A DNA stretch of 64,000 nt from Stenotrophomonas sp. SY1 (GCF_021202945.1 NZ_JAJOYR010000002.1:62001-126000), one strand, 5' to 3'. Positions 16,090 through 25,625 are shown, counted from the first letter of the stretch. Numbers and translations: made by a program. Notes: generated by a model not told the origin, from the letters alone.

Positions 16090-16814
16090 CGCGGCTGCTC
16101 CTGGTTGGTGTCTGACAGCGCATCCGGTGCCACGTCCGGCTCCAGCCCTTCATCGGCCGGGCCACGCCCGAACCAGCCCCAGATAGCGGCCACCGCGGCG
16201 GCCAGCAGAATCGGCACGCCGGCCGGCACCCATGGCAGCGCCAGCAGGGTCACCAGCGCGCACACAATGGCGATGGCCACCGGTTCGCGCGAACGCAGGC
16301 GCGGCCACAACAGGCCCAGGAACGCCGCCACCGCCGCGCCGTCCAGGCCCCACTGGCGCGGGTCGCCCAGTGCATCGCCAAGCAATGCACCCAACAGCGT
16401 GAACAGATTCCAGAACAGATAGACACCGACCCCGGCCACCCAGAAACCGCGCCGCTGCTCGGCCGGCTCCTGTTGGCTGGCCGCGGTTGCCGCCGACTCG
16501 TCGATGGTGACCTGCGCCGATACCAGCCGCAGCCAGCCACGCGGACGCAGCATGCGGTTGATCTGCGCCCCGTACACCGCGTTGCGGATGCCCAGCAGCG
16601 TGGCCGCGCCGAACGCCGCCGCGCCCGCACCACCGGCTCCGATCACACCGATGAAGGCGAACTGCGAGCCGCCGGTGAACATCAGCAGGCTCAGCGCCAT
16701 CGTCTGCGCCACGCTGAAACCGGAAGCCACCGCCAGCGCGCCGAACGAGATGCCGTACAGGCCGGTGGCCACCGCGATGGAAAGACCGATGCGTACCGCC
16801 GGCGTCAATTGCAT
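16086..16814 (-). CDS. azlC: AzlC family branched-chain amino acid permease
   Basis: 242 residues with about seven membrane helices. The conserved entry YGISFGALAVASGFSVAQTM and MFTGGSQFAFIGVI (about 20-55) are diagnostic of AzlC. It is the large subunit of an exporter for leucine, isoleucine and valine, with AzlD. The cytoplasmic C-terminus is acidic. The ATG at 16814 matches family starts; it lies 10 bp downstream of the sstT stop, so sstT, azlC and azlD may form one transcript. Confidence 0.87.
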   Translation of the reverse strand: MQLTPAVRIGLSIAVATGLYGISFGALAVASGFSVAQTMALSLLMFTGGSQFAFIGVIGAGGAGAAAFGAATLLGIRNAVYGAQINRMLRPRGWLRLVSAQVTIDESAATAASQQEPAEQRRGFWVAGVGVYLFWNLFTLLGALLGDALGDPRQWGLDGAAVAAFLGLLWPRLRSREPVAIAIVCALVTLLALPWVPAGVPILLAAAVAAIWGWFGRGPADEGLEPDVAPDALSDTNQEQPR

Positions 16815-16824
16815 CTGCGTGCCC

Positions 16825-18033
16825 TCAGCCGCGCCCGTGCGCCTGTTCGGCGGCAGCGACGAACACCACGTCAGTGGAGGAGTTGAGCGCGGTTTCGGCC
16901 GAGTCCTGCACCACGCCAACAATGAAGCCCACCGCCACCACCTGCATCGCCACATCGTTGGAGATGCCGAACAGGCCGCAGGCCAGCGGAATCAGCAGCA
17001 ACGAGCCGCCCGGCACACCCGAAGCACCGCAGGCGCCAATGGCCGCAACCACGCTCAGCAGCAGCGCGGTCGGCAGGTCCACCGCGATGCCCAGCGTGTT
17101 GACCGCCGCCAGGGTCAGCACCGAAATGGTGATCGCCGCGCCGGCCATGTTGATGGTGGCGCCCAGCGGAATGGCCACCGAATAGGTTTCTTCATGCAGG
17201 CCCAGCTTGCGGCACAGCTCCAGGTTGACCGGAATATTGGCCGCCGAGGAACGGGTGAAGAACGCGGTGATGCCGCTCTCGCGCAGGCAGCGCAGCACCA
17301 GCGGGTAAGGATTGCGGCGAGTCACCACTGCCACGATCAGCGGGTTGCCGACGAAGGCCATGAACAACATCGCCCCGACCAGCACGTACAGCAGCTCCAG
17401 ATAGCCCTTCAGCGCGCCCAGCCCGGATTCGGCCAGCAGCGAGGCGACAATGCCGAATACGCCCAGCGGCGCCAGCTTGATCACCGCGCGTACCACCCAG
17501 GTGACTGCATTGGACAGGTCGCTGACCATCGCACGGGTGCCGGCACTGGCATGGCGCAGCGCCAGCCCCAGGCCCACCGCCCAGGCCAGCAAGCCGATGT
17601 AATTGGCGTTGAGCAGCGCATGCACCGGGTTGTCGACGATCTGCATGAGCAGCGTCTTGAGTACCTCCCCGATGCCACCGGGTGCGCTCATCCCCGCCTG
17701 GCTGGCGGTCTTGAGCGACAAGGTGCTCGGAAACAGGAAGCTGGCCGCAACACCGACCAGCGCGGCGGCCAGGGTGCCGATCACGTAAAGCAGCAGGATC
17801 GAGCGGATGTTGGTCTTCTGCCCGTGCTGGTGATTGGCGATGGAGGCGGTCACCAGTACCAGCACCAGCACCGGGGCCACCGCCTTCAACGCGGAGATGA
17901 ACACCGTGCCCAGCAGCCCCACCGCTTTGGCGCCCTGGGGCCAGGCCATTGCCAGCACGATGCCGGCGACCAGGCCGATGACGATCTGCACCACAAGGCT
18001 GGGCGCTCGAAAGGAGGGGGAAGCGTGATTCAT
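16825..18033 (-). CDS. sstT: Serine/threonine:Na+ symporter SstT
   Basis: 402 residues of the dicarboxylate/amino acid:cation symporter family; E. coli SstT is 414. Diagnostic stretches are [36 protein letters not shown] (helix 7 NMxG site), [20 protein letters not shown] and the end [15 protein letters not shown], which carry the substrate and sodium ligands. It takes up serine and threonine across the inner membrane. The ATG at 18033 follows the usual start. The cluster of two amino-acid transport systems in a row is notable. Confidence 0.92.
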   Translation of the reverse strand: MNHASPSFRAPSLVVQIVIGLVAGIVLAMAWPQGAKAVGLLGTVFISALKAVAPVLVLVLVTASIANHQHGQKTNIRSILLLYVIGTLAAALVGVAASFLFPSTLSLKTASQAGMSAPGGIGEVLKTLLMQIVDNPVHALLNANYIGLLAWAVGLGLALRHASAGTRAMVSDLSNAVTWVVRAVIKLAPLGVFGIVASLLAESGLGALKGYLELLYVLVGAMLFMAFVGNPLIVAVVTRRNPYPLVLRCLRESGITAFFTRSSAANIPVNLELCRKLGLHEETYSVAIPLGATINMAGAAITISVLTLAAVNTLGIAVDLPTALLLSVVAAIGACGASGVPGGSLLLIPLACGLFGISNDVAMQVVAVGFIVGVVQDSAETALNSSTDVVFVAAAEQAHGRG

Positions 18034-18120
18034 TGCGGGCTCGGGCAGAAGCAAACCCCGATTCTCGCCCACTGGCCCGGCGATGACATCCCCGGAACGT
18101 CACGTCTGGCTTGTTACCCT

Positions 18121-18143
18121 TGTCAGTGCAATGAACACTGACA
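18121..18143. promoter_or_regulatory. Perfect 8-bp dyad upstream of the PLD gene
   Basis: TGTCAGTG-N7-CACTGACA, an exact inverted repeat 10 bp before the start codon at 18153 and overlapping the likely ribosome site AGGA. It could be an operator or a 5'-UTR hairpin that masks the ribosome site. It lies in the 119-bp divergent gap with sstT. Confidence 0.45.
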
Positions 18144-18152
18144 GGATGTGCG

Positions 18153-19727
18153 ATGAACCCACCCCGCTCCCCAGGCCGACGCCTGCTGCGACTGCTGGGC
18201 TATGTAGTGGCGGCGCTGGTACTGCTGCTCATCAGCGGCCTGCTGCTGGGCGACCGGCTTACGCCTTCCATCGTCGGCGCGCCATCCCACACCCTGCCGC
18301 TGCAGCCGGCACAGACCGTACTTGACCGCGAACTGGCGCCGCTGCTGCAGCGCCATCCCGGCCAGAGCGGCGCGGCCTATCTTTCCGATGGGCTGGAAGC
18401 CTACGCCGCGCGCTCGATCATCACCGGCCAGGCCGGGCGCAGCCTGGACCTGCAGTACTACATGTGGCACGACGACATGGTCGGCCATCTGCTTGCCCAC
18501 GATGTCTACAAGGCGGCCGAGCGCGGCGTGCGCGTGCGGCTGCTGCTGGACGACATGAATGCCGCCGGGCTGGACCCGAAAATGCTGGCGCTGGAAACCC
18601 ACCCCAACATCGAGATCCGCCTGTACAACCCGTTCCGCAATCGCGAGGGCGTGTGGCGGCTGCTCGAGATGGTGCAACGCGCCTTCAGCATCAACCATCG
18701 CATGCACAACAAGGCCTGGATCGCCGATGGCAGGGTGGCCATCGTCGGTGGTCGCAACATCGGCGGCGAGTACTTCGACGCGCGCCCGGACGTGAATTTC
18801 CGCGACCTGGACCTGCTGCTGGCTGGCCCGGTAGCGGCGCAGGCCAGCGAAGTATTCGACAACTTCTGGAACAGCGATGCGGTGGTGCCGATCAGCGCAC
18901 TGCATTACAGCACCCGCCAACAACTGGGCAATTTCGTCACCGAAGCCGAACGCGATGCCCTGCAGCAGGAGGCAATGCCGTATCTGCAACGGGTACGCGA
19001 GCATCTTGGCAATGCCTATCTCAGCAAGCAGACGGACCTGCACTGGACGGCACGCGTGCAGATCCGTTCGGACCCGCCGCGCAAGCGCGGGGTGGAAGAC
19101 CAGTCGGACTGGCTGGTCACGCGTCTGGTGGAGGAACTGGCCAGCGCGCGCCAGCGCTCGCTGCTGATATCGCCCTACTTCGTACCCGGCGCCAGCGGCA
19201 CCAAGGCGCTGATCCAACAGGCGCGCAACGGCGTGCAGGTTGGCATCGTCACCAACTCACTGGCCGCCAACGACGTAGCCGCCGTCCACAGTGGCTACAT
19301 GCACTATCGCAGGCCGCTGTTGGCCGGTGGCGTGCAGTTGTACGAACTGAAGGCGCGTGGCCATGCCGAACGCGCGTCGACCTTTGGCAGCAGCGGCGCC
19401 AGCCTGCACACCAAGGCGTTCGTCGTTGATGACCGGCGCGGGTTTGTCGGCTCGTTCAACCTTGACCCGCGCTCGGCCTACCTCAACACCGAAATGGGCG
19501 TGCTGTTCGACGACCCGGTGCTGGCCGAACGCCTGCGCGAGGAATACCTGCGCCTTTCCAGCCCGGAGCTGAGTTACTGGATGTACCTGAACAAGGATTC
19601 GGAACTGCGCTGGCTGGATCGCGCGGTGACGCCACCGGTGGCCTACCGCACCGAACCGGACACCAGCCTGTGGTTGCGCACAACCACGCGGGTGATCAGC
19701 TGGTTGCCATTGGAGTCGCAGCTCTGA
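18153..19727 (+). CDS. Phospholipase D family protein (cardiolipin synthase-like)
   Basis: 524 residues: one N-terminal membrane anchor (about 14-33, GYVVAALVLLLISGLLLGD) and two HKD catalytic motifs, HNKAWIADGRVAIVGGRN (about 187-204) and HTKAFVVDDRRGFVGSFN (about 411-428), both complete. The overall layout resembles ClsC/YmdC-type enzymes that make cardiolipin from phospholipids; a phospholipase or nuclease role cannot be excluded. It faces the periplasm or is membrane-bound. A perfect dyad just before the start suggests specific control. Confidence 0.85.
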   Translation: MNPPRSPGRRLLRLLGYVVAALVLLLISGLLLGDRLTPSIVGAPSHTLPLQPAQTVLDRELAPLLQRHPGQSGAAYLSDGLEAYAARSIITGQAGRSLDLQYYMWHDDMVGHLLAHDVYKAAERGVRVRLLLDDMNAAGLDPKMLALETHPNIEIRLYNPFRNREGVWRLLEMVQRAFSINHRMHNKAWIADGRVAIVGGRNIGGEYFDARPDVNFRDLDLLLAGPVAAQASEVFDNFWNSDAVVPISALHYSTRQQLGNFVTEAERDALQQEAMPYLQRVREHLGNAYLSKQTDLHWTARVQIRSDPPRKRGVEDQSDWLVTRLVEELASARQRSLLISPYFVPGASGTKALIQQARNGVQVGIVTNSLAANDVAAVHSGYMHYRRPLLAGGVQLYELKARGHAERASTFGSSGASLHTKAFVVDDRRGFVGSFNLDPRSAYLNTEMGVLFDDPVLAERLREEYLRLSSPELSYWMYLNKDSELRWLDRAVTPPVAYRTEPDTSLWLRTTTRVISWLPLESQL

Positions 19728-19821
19728 AGAGTGGGGATTGAGGGTCCGGACGAGCCAAAGCCTCAAGCGGACCTGACGCCGGATGCAGGCCTTGGATGTT
19801 GGCCTTGGATGTTGGCCTTGG

Positions 19822-19916
19822 TGTGCTGTTGCTGTTGCTGTTGCTGTTGCCGTTGCCGTTGATGCTGATGCTGATGCTGATGCTGATGCTGATGCGTATG
19901 CGTATGCGTATGCGGA
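19822..19916. repeat. Hexanucleotide short tandem repeat, locus A
   Basis: About 95 bp of 6-bp units drifting along the array: GTTGCT (about 4), GTTGCC (2), GATGCT (5), GATGCG, TATGCG (3). A 13-bp motif TTGGATGTTGGCC is repeated just before it (about 19791-19818). On the minus strand it would read Gln/His-rich, but I see no convincing gene. It sits in the 491-bp gap between the PLD gene and the HDOD gene. Confidence 0.8.
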
Positions 19917-19948
19917 CAGCGGCGTCGACGTGACTGTTGACTGACCAT

Positions 19949-19995
19949 CCCTTCTCCCGCGTGCGGGGGAAGGTGCCCGGAGGGCGGATGGGGGG
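19949..19995 (+). repeat. CTTCTCCCGC palindromic repeat, forward
   Basis: CCCTTCTCCCGC hairpin followed by AAGGTGCCCGGAGGGCGGATGG. It is a member of the dispersed family found in this window at 20069, 28618 and 28906. Confidence 0.65.
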
Positions 19996-20068
19996 CTTTT
20001 GTGAACTTGTTTGCCGCAGCTGGTGTTGAGTAGAGCAAGCCGCGCGATAAAAAAAGCGCTGGCAAAGC

Positions 20069-20117
20069 TCCCCTCATCCGGCGCTTCGCACCACCTTCTC
20101 CCGCATGCGGGAGAAGG
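20069..20117 (-). repeat. CTTCTCCCGC palindromic repeat, inverted
   Basis: CCCCTCATCCGGCGCTTCG followed by the hairpin CCTTCTCCCGC AT GCGGGAGAAGG. It is inverted with respect to 19949-19995, with 70 bp between them. Confidence 0.65.
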
Positions 20118-20218
20118 ACAGGCAACGGCAACTCCCAAAGCCGGCTCCGCACGAAGCCCTGGCCTTCTCGACTCTCGGAAGCCAGCGCCCGATCAACCAC
20201 CCCCGCTCAACCCACCAA

Positions 20219-21277
20219 CTATTCCCCGCGCTCACTCACACGCTTCCACAACCACGCGGCCACATGCGCCGGCATCGCCGCCGACAACGCCGCCAGTGCT
20301 TGCTCCTCGCTTATCAGGCCAGCGCCCTGCAGCATCGCCGCGCTCGCGGCCAACTGGCCCACGTGCAGCGAGCGCGCCAAACCCGTTGGTGCATCCTCCT
20401 GCGTGCCGCGCAGCGCCTGGATGATGGCCGGCGACAATTTCCAATGGCTGGCGATCCGCACCGCCGTTGGCACCGTGCAGCGCTCCAGCACTTCGAGCAA
20501 CGTGGCCGCTTCGCGCGCACGCGACGGCGGCTGCGCCAGTACATCCGTGGCCGCCTGCACCACCATTGCCGCGCTCAACCCCAGCAGCAGGCCGGCAAGC
20601 TGGGCGGCAAAGCCATCCTCGTGCTCCACGCTGCGGGCATGGTCGGCCGCGGCCAGTGAGAGCCGCAATGTGTAGTCCCACAGCTGCCGCGAGAACAGCG
20701 CATCGCCACCACTGGCCGATTGCATCACCGGCTGCACCAACGCGGCTGAAATGATCTGGCGGATGCCATCGTTGCCGATCAACGTCACCGCGCGCTCGAT
20801 GCTCTGCACGTCCTGTCGTTGCAGCCGGTATAGCGGGCTGTTGGCGATGCGCAGCAAGGTGGCGGCGAGCACCGCGTCACTGCCGATGATGCGGGCGATG
20901 GAACGGGACGAAGCGGTGCTGTCGTTGACGTTCTGGATCAGCTGCGGCAGCAGATTGGGCCTTCGCGGTGTGTAGCGCGCGGACAGATCGGCACGACCCA
21001 GCGCAGCCACCACCTCCTCGACCACCTTGCTGCAGGGCAACTGCGCAACGGTGCTGCCCTCCATCGCCAACGCATGCCGCAGGAAGCGGCGCAGCAGCAC
21101 GTCCGGTATCGCCTCGGGATTGAGCGCCGGTGCGCCGCCGGCCTGGACCACCGGGGCAACCAGGACCGTCCGCGCATGCATCACGGGGCTTCTGCCACGA
21201 TGGCGCTGCCAGTGCCAGGCAATAGCGCCCACCACAACCGCTGCAATCAGCGCTGAGACAATCACCAAGTCAGACAT
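20219..21277 (-). CDS. HDOD domain signalling protein
   Basis: 352 residues. One N-terminal membrane helix (4-22, LVIVSALIAAVVVGAIAWHW) is unusual for HDOD proteins and would anchor it in the inner membrane. The HDOD domain spans about 105-300 with LLPQLIQNVNDSTASSRSIA, VLAATLLRIANSPLYRL and VTLIGNDGIRQIISAALV. HDOD domains are HD-GYP relatives that usually lack catalytic residues and act in signalling. The neighbouring c-di-GMP enzyme gene suggests a link, but they are not in one operon. Confidence 0.83.
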   Translation of the reverse strand: MSDLVIVSALIAAVVVGAIAWHWQRHRGRSPVMHARTVLVAPVVQAGGAPALNPEAIPDVLLRRFLRHALAMEGSTVAQLPCSKVVEEVVAALGRADLSARYTPRRPNLLPQLIQNVNDSTASSRSIARIIGSDAVLAATLLRIANSPLYRLQRQDVQSIERAVTLIGNDGIRQIISAALVQPVMQSASGGDALFSRQLWDYTLRLSLAAADHARSVEHEDGFAAQLAGLLLGLSAAMVVQAATDVLAQPPSRAREAATLLEVLERCTVPTAVRIASHWKLSPAIIQALRGTQEDAPTGLARSLHVGQLAASAAMLQGAGLISEEQALAALSAAMPAHVAAWLWKRVSERGE

Positions 21278-21363
21278 CGCCGCACTACACGCATTACGTT
21301 GCCTCAGTTATCGGCAGCGGCTGGCGGTTCTGCAGCCCGTTTTCGCCACGTCCACGGTGCGCT

Positions 21364-21654
21364 TCAGCGCTCCACTTTCACCAAGCGCACACCCATCGGC
21401 CCCAGCAGTGCACCATCCTTCTCGATGGAAAATTCCAGTGGCGCGGCACCGGCTTCGGGCACCACCACGTGCAGCGTGTCGTCCTGGCGCGTGTAGGTGG
21501 TCTGCTGCGAGGTGCCCAGCATCTGCACCGTCACCGTGCCGTCCGGCGCAAACACGTAATCCACCATGCCCAACTGGTCGCTGTAGGTGCCGTCCAGCCC
21601 CTGGCTGCATGCCGCCAGTGCCAGCAACAGCGGGGCGATCAACAGTTTCTTCAT
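21364..21654 (-). CDS. Small lipoprotein of unknown function
   Basis: 96 residues. A lipoprotein signal (MKKLLIAPLLLALAAC, lipobox LAAC with Cys16) is followed by an 80-residue beta-rich domain with GTYSDQLGMVDYVFAPDGTV and repeated hydrophobic strands. I do not recognise a named family. The layout (gene start LDGTYSD, then a test for 'TVQM...TYTRQDDTLHV') is like small DUF lipoproteins that bind in the outer-membrane inner leaflet. It is 85 bp downstream of the HDOD gene's start side and reads the opposite way to the GGDEF-EAL gene. Confidence 0.75.
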   Translation of the reverse strand: MKKLLIAPLLLALAACSQGLDGTYSDQLGMVDYVFAPDGTVTVQMLGTSQQTTYTRQDDTLHVVVPEAGAAPLEFSIEKDGALLGPMGVRLVKVER

Positions 21655-22036
21655 GCAGGTTCTCGGTACGGATGGCGGGACGGTGCCACGGGCCGCCGAT
21701 TCTGGCACATCGACCGCGATTGACCATCGCAGCCCCCGGAAACGTTGACCCGGCCTTGATGCGCTCTCACGTCTGATGACACGGCCAGCCACAGCCGGAG
21801 ACTGAATCCACCCGATGCCGGACTTCACTGACCGACTCACATCGTTTTCACATAGGCAACTGCTACCCAGCCGTTGGTCCCCGTAAGGTTTGCCCCAACG
21901 CCCGGGCCATGGCACCTTCCAGTCGATTGAACCGCCAACCATGACGGCGCGGTGCGATGAGCGGCTTCCACCCCGGCACATCGCCTGCGCTCCCGCGCCC
22001 AGTGCGCCCTACGCAGTGCAAACGGGAGATCACGGT
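21655..22036. other. Gap between lipoprotein and GGDEF-EAL genes
   Basis: About 380 bp, in which I see no gene, RNA or repeat. It must hold the divergent promoters of the lipoprotein and the GGDEF-EAL gene; I cannot place a convincing -35/-10 pair. If the GGDEF-EAL start is the ATG at 21941 instead of the TTG at 22037, the gap is shorter. Confidence 0.4.
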
Positions 22037-24769
22037 TTGGCAACGACCGCATCCGTTGCAACCCACGCTCCACGGCCCACGCGTGGCCTGCATGCACGCC
22101 TGCACCAACTGATCCTGGTAACGCTGTTGCCGCTGTTGATCATCGGCGCCATTGCGATCTGGCTGGCTGCCCGCGACTACCGTCAGAATTCCGAGCAGCG
22201 CCTGCAGGAAACGGCCACCGCACTGGCGCGCGGCGTAGACCAGGGTATCCAGGACAACATCAACCAGCTGCGCCTGTTGACCATGCTTGCACCGCAGGCA
22301 CGGGAATCGGCGCCGCAGCTGCGCGCCTGGGCCCGTCAGAACCCGGACATCGAACTGATTTCCGACGACACCGAACAGGCGCACATTCTGCCCGGAGTAC
22401 TGCTGGCCCGCGCCCGCGCCAGTGGTCAGCCACAGGTGTCGGACCTGTTCACCACCGCCGCCAGCACCACGCCCAAGGTTGCCGTTGCCCTGCCCTTCAC
22501 CGATGACCAAGGCCAGACACGGGTGCTGACCCTGGTGCAGCCTTCCAATCGCCTGATCAGCACCATCCTGCGTTCGGCCAGCGAGCAGAGCCTGCTGGTT
22601 GCCGTGGTGGACGGCAACGGCGTGATCGCCGCGCGCTCGCGCAAGCCGGAGCAGTTCATCGGCCAGGCCGTCAGCGGCCGCGACAAACTGCAGCAGGGCA
22701 GCACCCCGCAAGGCGTGTTCGAGGCAATCAGCAAGGAAGGCCAGCCGGTGGTCTTCGCCTTCCATCGCCTGCAGGCCGCACCGGGTTGGGCGTTGGTGGT
22801 CGGCGAACCACAGACGAGTTTCCAGGCCCGCTGGCAGCGGCCACTGGCCGGCATCATCGTCGGCGGCACACTGGCGGCGATCATCGCCCTGCTCGCCGCC
22901 AACGCCATCGCCGGCAGCATCCTGCGGCCGATCCGGGCATTGGCCCAACGCGGCCACAGCATCATCAACAATGACCTCACCCTGCCCGACCCACCTGCCT
23001 CGGACATCACCGAAGTACGCGTCCTGCAGGACAGCTTCAACGACACCATAGACGCGCTGAAGAAAAGCGCCGACGAAGCCCATGCGCTGGCACGCGAGTT
23101 GATGACCAGCGAGCAGCGTTACCGCGCGGTGGCCGAAGCCGGCGCGCTGGTGCTGTGGGAGTCGGGCAAGCACTGGCAGATACGCTCTGCCACCGGCTGG
23201 CGCGAGCTGACCGGGCAGCCCGACGAAGAAGCACTGGGCAGGGGCTGGCTGCAACGGGTCAACGAAGAAGACCTGCCGCAGATCGACGCGGCGCTGGAGC
23301 AGAGCTTCTCCAAGGGCGCGCCGCTGGACGTGGAGTTCCGTGTGCTGGACCTGTACGGCCGCTGGCGCTGGCTGCGTGCACGCGGAGCCCGCATCGACAC
23401 CGACCAGGCCGAACCATCCGACTGGGCCGGCGTGCTGGAAGACGTGGATGCGCGCCGCCAAGCGCAGGCACGCATCGCGTTCCTGGCCCAGCATGATCCG
23501 CTCACCGCCCTGCCCAATCGCGTGGTCCTGTTCGACCAGCTCCAACACGCGCTGGCCACCGCGCTGCGTGGCCACCCCAGTGCCTTGCTGCTGCTGGACC
23601 TGGACCGGTTCAAGGAAGTCAACGACACGCTGGGCCATCCCAGCGGTGACCGTCTGTTGCAGGAAGTCGCCCGCCGCGTGCTCGGCTGCGTGCGCACCAA
23701 TGATCTGGTGGCGCGGCTGGGCGGCGACGAGTTCGCCATCCTGATGGCACCCGAAGCGCATCCGCCAGAAGCGGCAATGATCCTGGCCGAGCGCCTGATC
23801 GCCACCCTGTCACAGCCGTTCGACCTGGAAGGCCACCAGCTGGGCATCGGCACCAGCATCGGCATCGTACTGATCGACCGCCAGGCCGAAACCGCCGACA
23901 AGCTCATGCGCAACGCTGATCTCGCGCTGTACCGCGCCAAAGAGGACGGCAAAGGCTGCTATCGCTTCTTCGAAGAGGAAATGGACACCCGCATGCAGCG
24001 GCGGCGGCAGCTGGAAACCGAGCTGCGCACCGGCCTGCAACAACTGCAGTTCCAACTGCACTACCAACCGCTGGTGGACCTGGTGCAATGCCGCGTCACC
24101 GGCTTTGAGGCGCTGCTGCGCTGGGATCACCCCGAACGAGGCCTGCTCAATCCCGACCAGTTCCTGGGCCTGGCCGAGGACATCGGGCTGATGGTGCCGC
24201 TGGGCGACTGGATCCTGCGCCAGGCCATGCAGGACGCGATGCAGTGGCCGGAACATATGAAAGTGGCGGTGAATCTGTCGGTGTCACAGCTGGCAATGCC
24301 AGAGCTGGCCAGCAACATCGAACAGGCACTGGCGGACACCGGCCTTGCTCCGTCGCGGCTGGAGCTGGAAATCACCGAGAACGCGCTGGTAGCCAACATC
24401 CAAGCCGCATCGGCCAAGCTGCTGCGGCTCAAGGCGGCCGGCGTGGCGATCGTGATGGACGACTTCGGCACCGGCTATTCCTCGCTGGGCTACTTGCGTG
24501 CCTTCCCGTTCGACAAGGTCAAGATCGACAAATCCTTCATCCGCGACCTGGGCCAACAGAGCCAGGGCAGCGCGATCATCGGTGCGGTATCGCACCTGTG
24601 CGACAAGCTGGGCATCATCGCCACCATCGAAGGCGTGGAAACCCACGACCAGCTGACCCAGCTCAGGCAGGAACACTGCAGCGAAGGTCAGGGGTATGTG
24701 TTCGGCCGGCCGATGCCGCAGGCGCAGATCGAGGAGTTCATCCGGCAATGGCCGGAACGCTGGGGTTGA
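22037..24769 (+). CDS. Membrane GGDEF-EAL c-di-GMP enzyme with dCache and PAS domains
   Basis: 910 residues. A first membrane helix (about 26-45) is followed by a periplasmic dCache-like sensor (about 50-280), a second helix, a HAMP-like linker, a PAS domain (ending near 500), GGDEF (RLGGDEFAILM, intact) and EAL (GFEALLRW and DDFGTGYSSLGYL, intact). Both active sites look functional, so it could make or break cyclic di-GMP in response to a periplasmic ligand. I chose TTG at 22037 because GGGAGA lies 7 bp before it; ATG 21941 has no ribosome site. Confidence 0.85.
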   Translation: MATTASVATHAPRPTRGLHARLHQLILVTLLPLLIIGAIAIWLAARDYRQNSEQRLQETATALARGVDQGIQDNINQLRLLTMLAPQARESAPQLRAWARQNPDIELISDDTEQAHILPGVLLARARASGQPQVSDLFTTAASTTPKVAVALPFTDDQGQTRVLTLVQPSNRLISTILRSASEQSLLVAVVDGNGVIAARSRKPEQFIGQAVSGRDKLQQGSTPQGVFEAISKEGQPVVFAFHRLQAAPGWALVVGEPQTSFQARWQRPLAGIIVGGTLAAIIALLAANAIAGSILRPIRALAQRGHSIINNDLTLPDPPASDITEVRVLQDSFNDTIDALKKSADEAHALARELMTSEQRYRAVAEAGALVLWESGKHWQIRSATGWRELTGQPDEEALGRGWLQRVNEEDLPQIDAALEQSFSKGAPLDVEFRVLDLYGRWRWLRARGARIDTDQAEPSDWAGVLEDVDARRQAQARIAFLAQHDPLTALPNRVVLFDQLQHALATALRGHPSALLLLDLDRFKEVNDTLGHPSGDRLLQEVARRVLGCVRTNDLVARLGGDEFAILMAPEAHPPEAAMILAERLIATLSQPFDLEGHQLGIGTSIGIVLIDRQAETADKLMRNADLALYRAKEDGKGCYRFFEEEMDTRMQRRRQLETELRTGLQQLQFQLHYQPLVDLVQCRVTGFEALLRWDHPERGLLNPDQFLGLAEDIGLMVPLGDWILRQAMQDAMQWPEHMKVAVNLSVSQLAMPELASNIEQALADTGLAPSRLELEITENALVANIQAASAKLLRLKAAGVAIVMDDFGTGYSSLGYLRAFPFDKVKIDKSFIRDLGQQSQGSAIIGAVSHLCDKLGIIATIEGVETHDQLTQLRQEHCSEGQGYVFGRPMPQAQIEEFIRQWPERWG

Positions 24770-24800
24770 GCCGGCGGTGAGTGCAGGCAACCAGTAAGCG

Positions 24801-24836
24801 ATTGAAGGCCACAGCGCCTGCGCCGTGGCCTTCAAT
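24801..24836. terminator. Bidirectional hairpin
   Basis: ATTGAAGGCCAC and GTGGCCTTCAAT form a perfect 12-bp stem with a 12-nt GC-rich loop, between the convergent GGDEF-EAL and argO-like genes. There is no clear U-tract on either side. Confidence 0.65.
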
Positions 24837-24855
24837 GGTTACCTGTCCGCTCGGA

Positions 24856-25491
24856 TCAATGAGTTCCGCGCAGAGCCAGCGTCAGTGCCAGCACGCTGAG
24901 GATCACCGCGATGGTGCCGTCCAGAATGCGCCAGGTCGACGGCTTGGTGAACAACGGCGCCAGCAGCCGTGCGCCCAGGCCCTGAGCGGTCAACCAGATG
25001 CCGCTGGCGGTGACTACGCCGGCAGCGAAGGCCATGCGCGACTCGCCGAAATTGTCGGCAATCGACCCGATCACCATCATGTCCAGCCAGAAATGCGGGT
25101 TGATGATGGAAAAGCCGGCTGCCGCCATCAACGCCGTGCGCAGCGACTGTTCGGCGTTGTCGTCCAGGTTCATGCCACCACCGCCGGCCACCGCCCGCCG
25201 TGCCGACTGCAGCGCGTACCAGGTCAGGAACGCCACGCCGCCCCACAACAGCACCGTGGTCAGCCACGGCAGCTGCGCGGTAAGCGTGCGCAGCCCGGCC
25301 ACGCTGGCCAGGATGAAAACCGCATCGATGGCGAAGCAGGTGGCGATGATCGGGATCACGTGCTGGCGCATGATGCCCTGGCGCAGGATGAACGCACTCT
25401 GCGCACCCACGATGGCGAACAGACCGATACCGATACCGGCACCACTGAGCCAGGCACTACCGGCGGCTTGGGCGGAAACAACGGAAAACAT
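24856..25491 (-). CDS. argO: LysE/ArgO family basic amino acid exporter
   Basis: 211 residues, six membrane helices of the LysE superfamily. GAGIGIGLFAIVGAQSAFILRQG near the N-terminus and NPHFWLDMMVIGSIA near 130-145 are typical. It should export arginine or lysine. The divergent neighbour is an ArgP/LysG regulator gene, the standard pairing for this exporter, so induction by intracellular basic amino acids is expected. Whether lysine or arginine is the main substrate cannot be told from the sequence. Confidence 0.88.
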   Translation of the reverse strand: MFSVVSAQAAGSAWLSGAGIGIGLFAIVGAQSAFILRQGIMRQHVIPIIATCFAIDAVFILASVAGLRTLTAQLPWLTTVLLWGGVAFLTWYALQSARRAVAGGGGMNLDDNAEQSLRTALMAAAGFSIINPHFWLDMMVIGSIADNFGESRMAFAAGVVTASGIWLTAQGLGARLLAPLFTKPSTWRILDGTIAVILSVLALTLALRGTH

Positions 25492-25581
25492 GGGGGAACT
25501 GCCTTTTCTACGGGGGGAGGGCCGCTGGGGAAGACGCACCAGACCGGCCTGACGCGGCAATTGTCGCAACGCAGCATCAAA

Positions 25582-25614
25582 AAGTAGAGCTAAACTTCTT
25601 AAACCATCTTTAGC
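25582..25614. promoter_or_regulatory. Candidate ArgP/LysG operator
   Basis: In the 134-bp divergent gap: GCTAAA (25589-25594) and TTTAGC (25609-25614) form a perfect 6-bp dyad with 14 bp between, and AAGT-N8-ACTT (25582-25597) overlaps it. The patch is AT-rich in a GC-rich context, as expected for a LysR-type binding site or overlapping promoters. Confidence 0.5.
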
Positions 25615-25625
25615 AAAACTTAATC

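Noticed and set aside
19763..20200. Gln/His-repeat reading frame across tandem-repeat locus A
   Set aside because: The frame exists only because the repeat period is a multiple of three. It has no ribosome site and also runs through palindromes.
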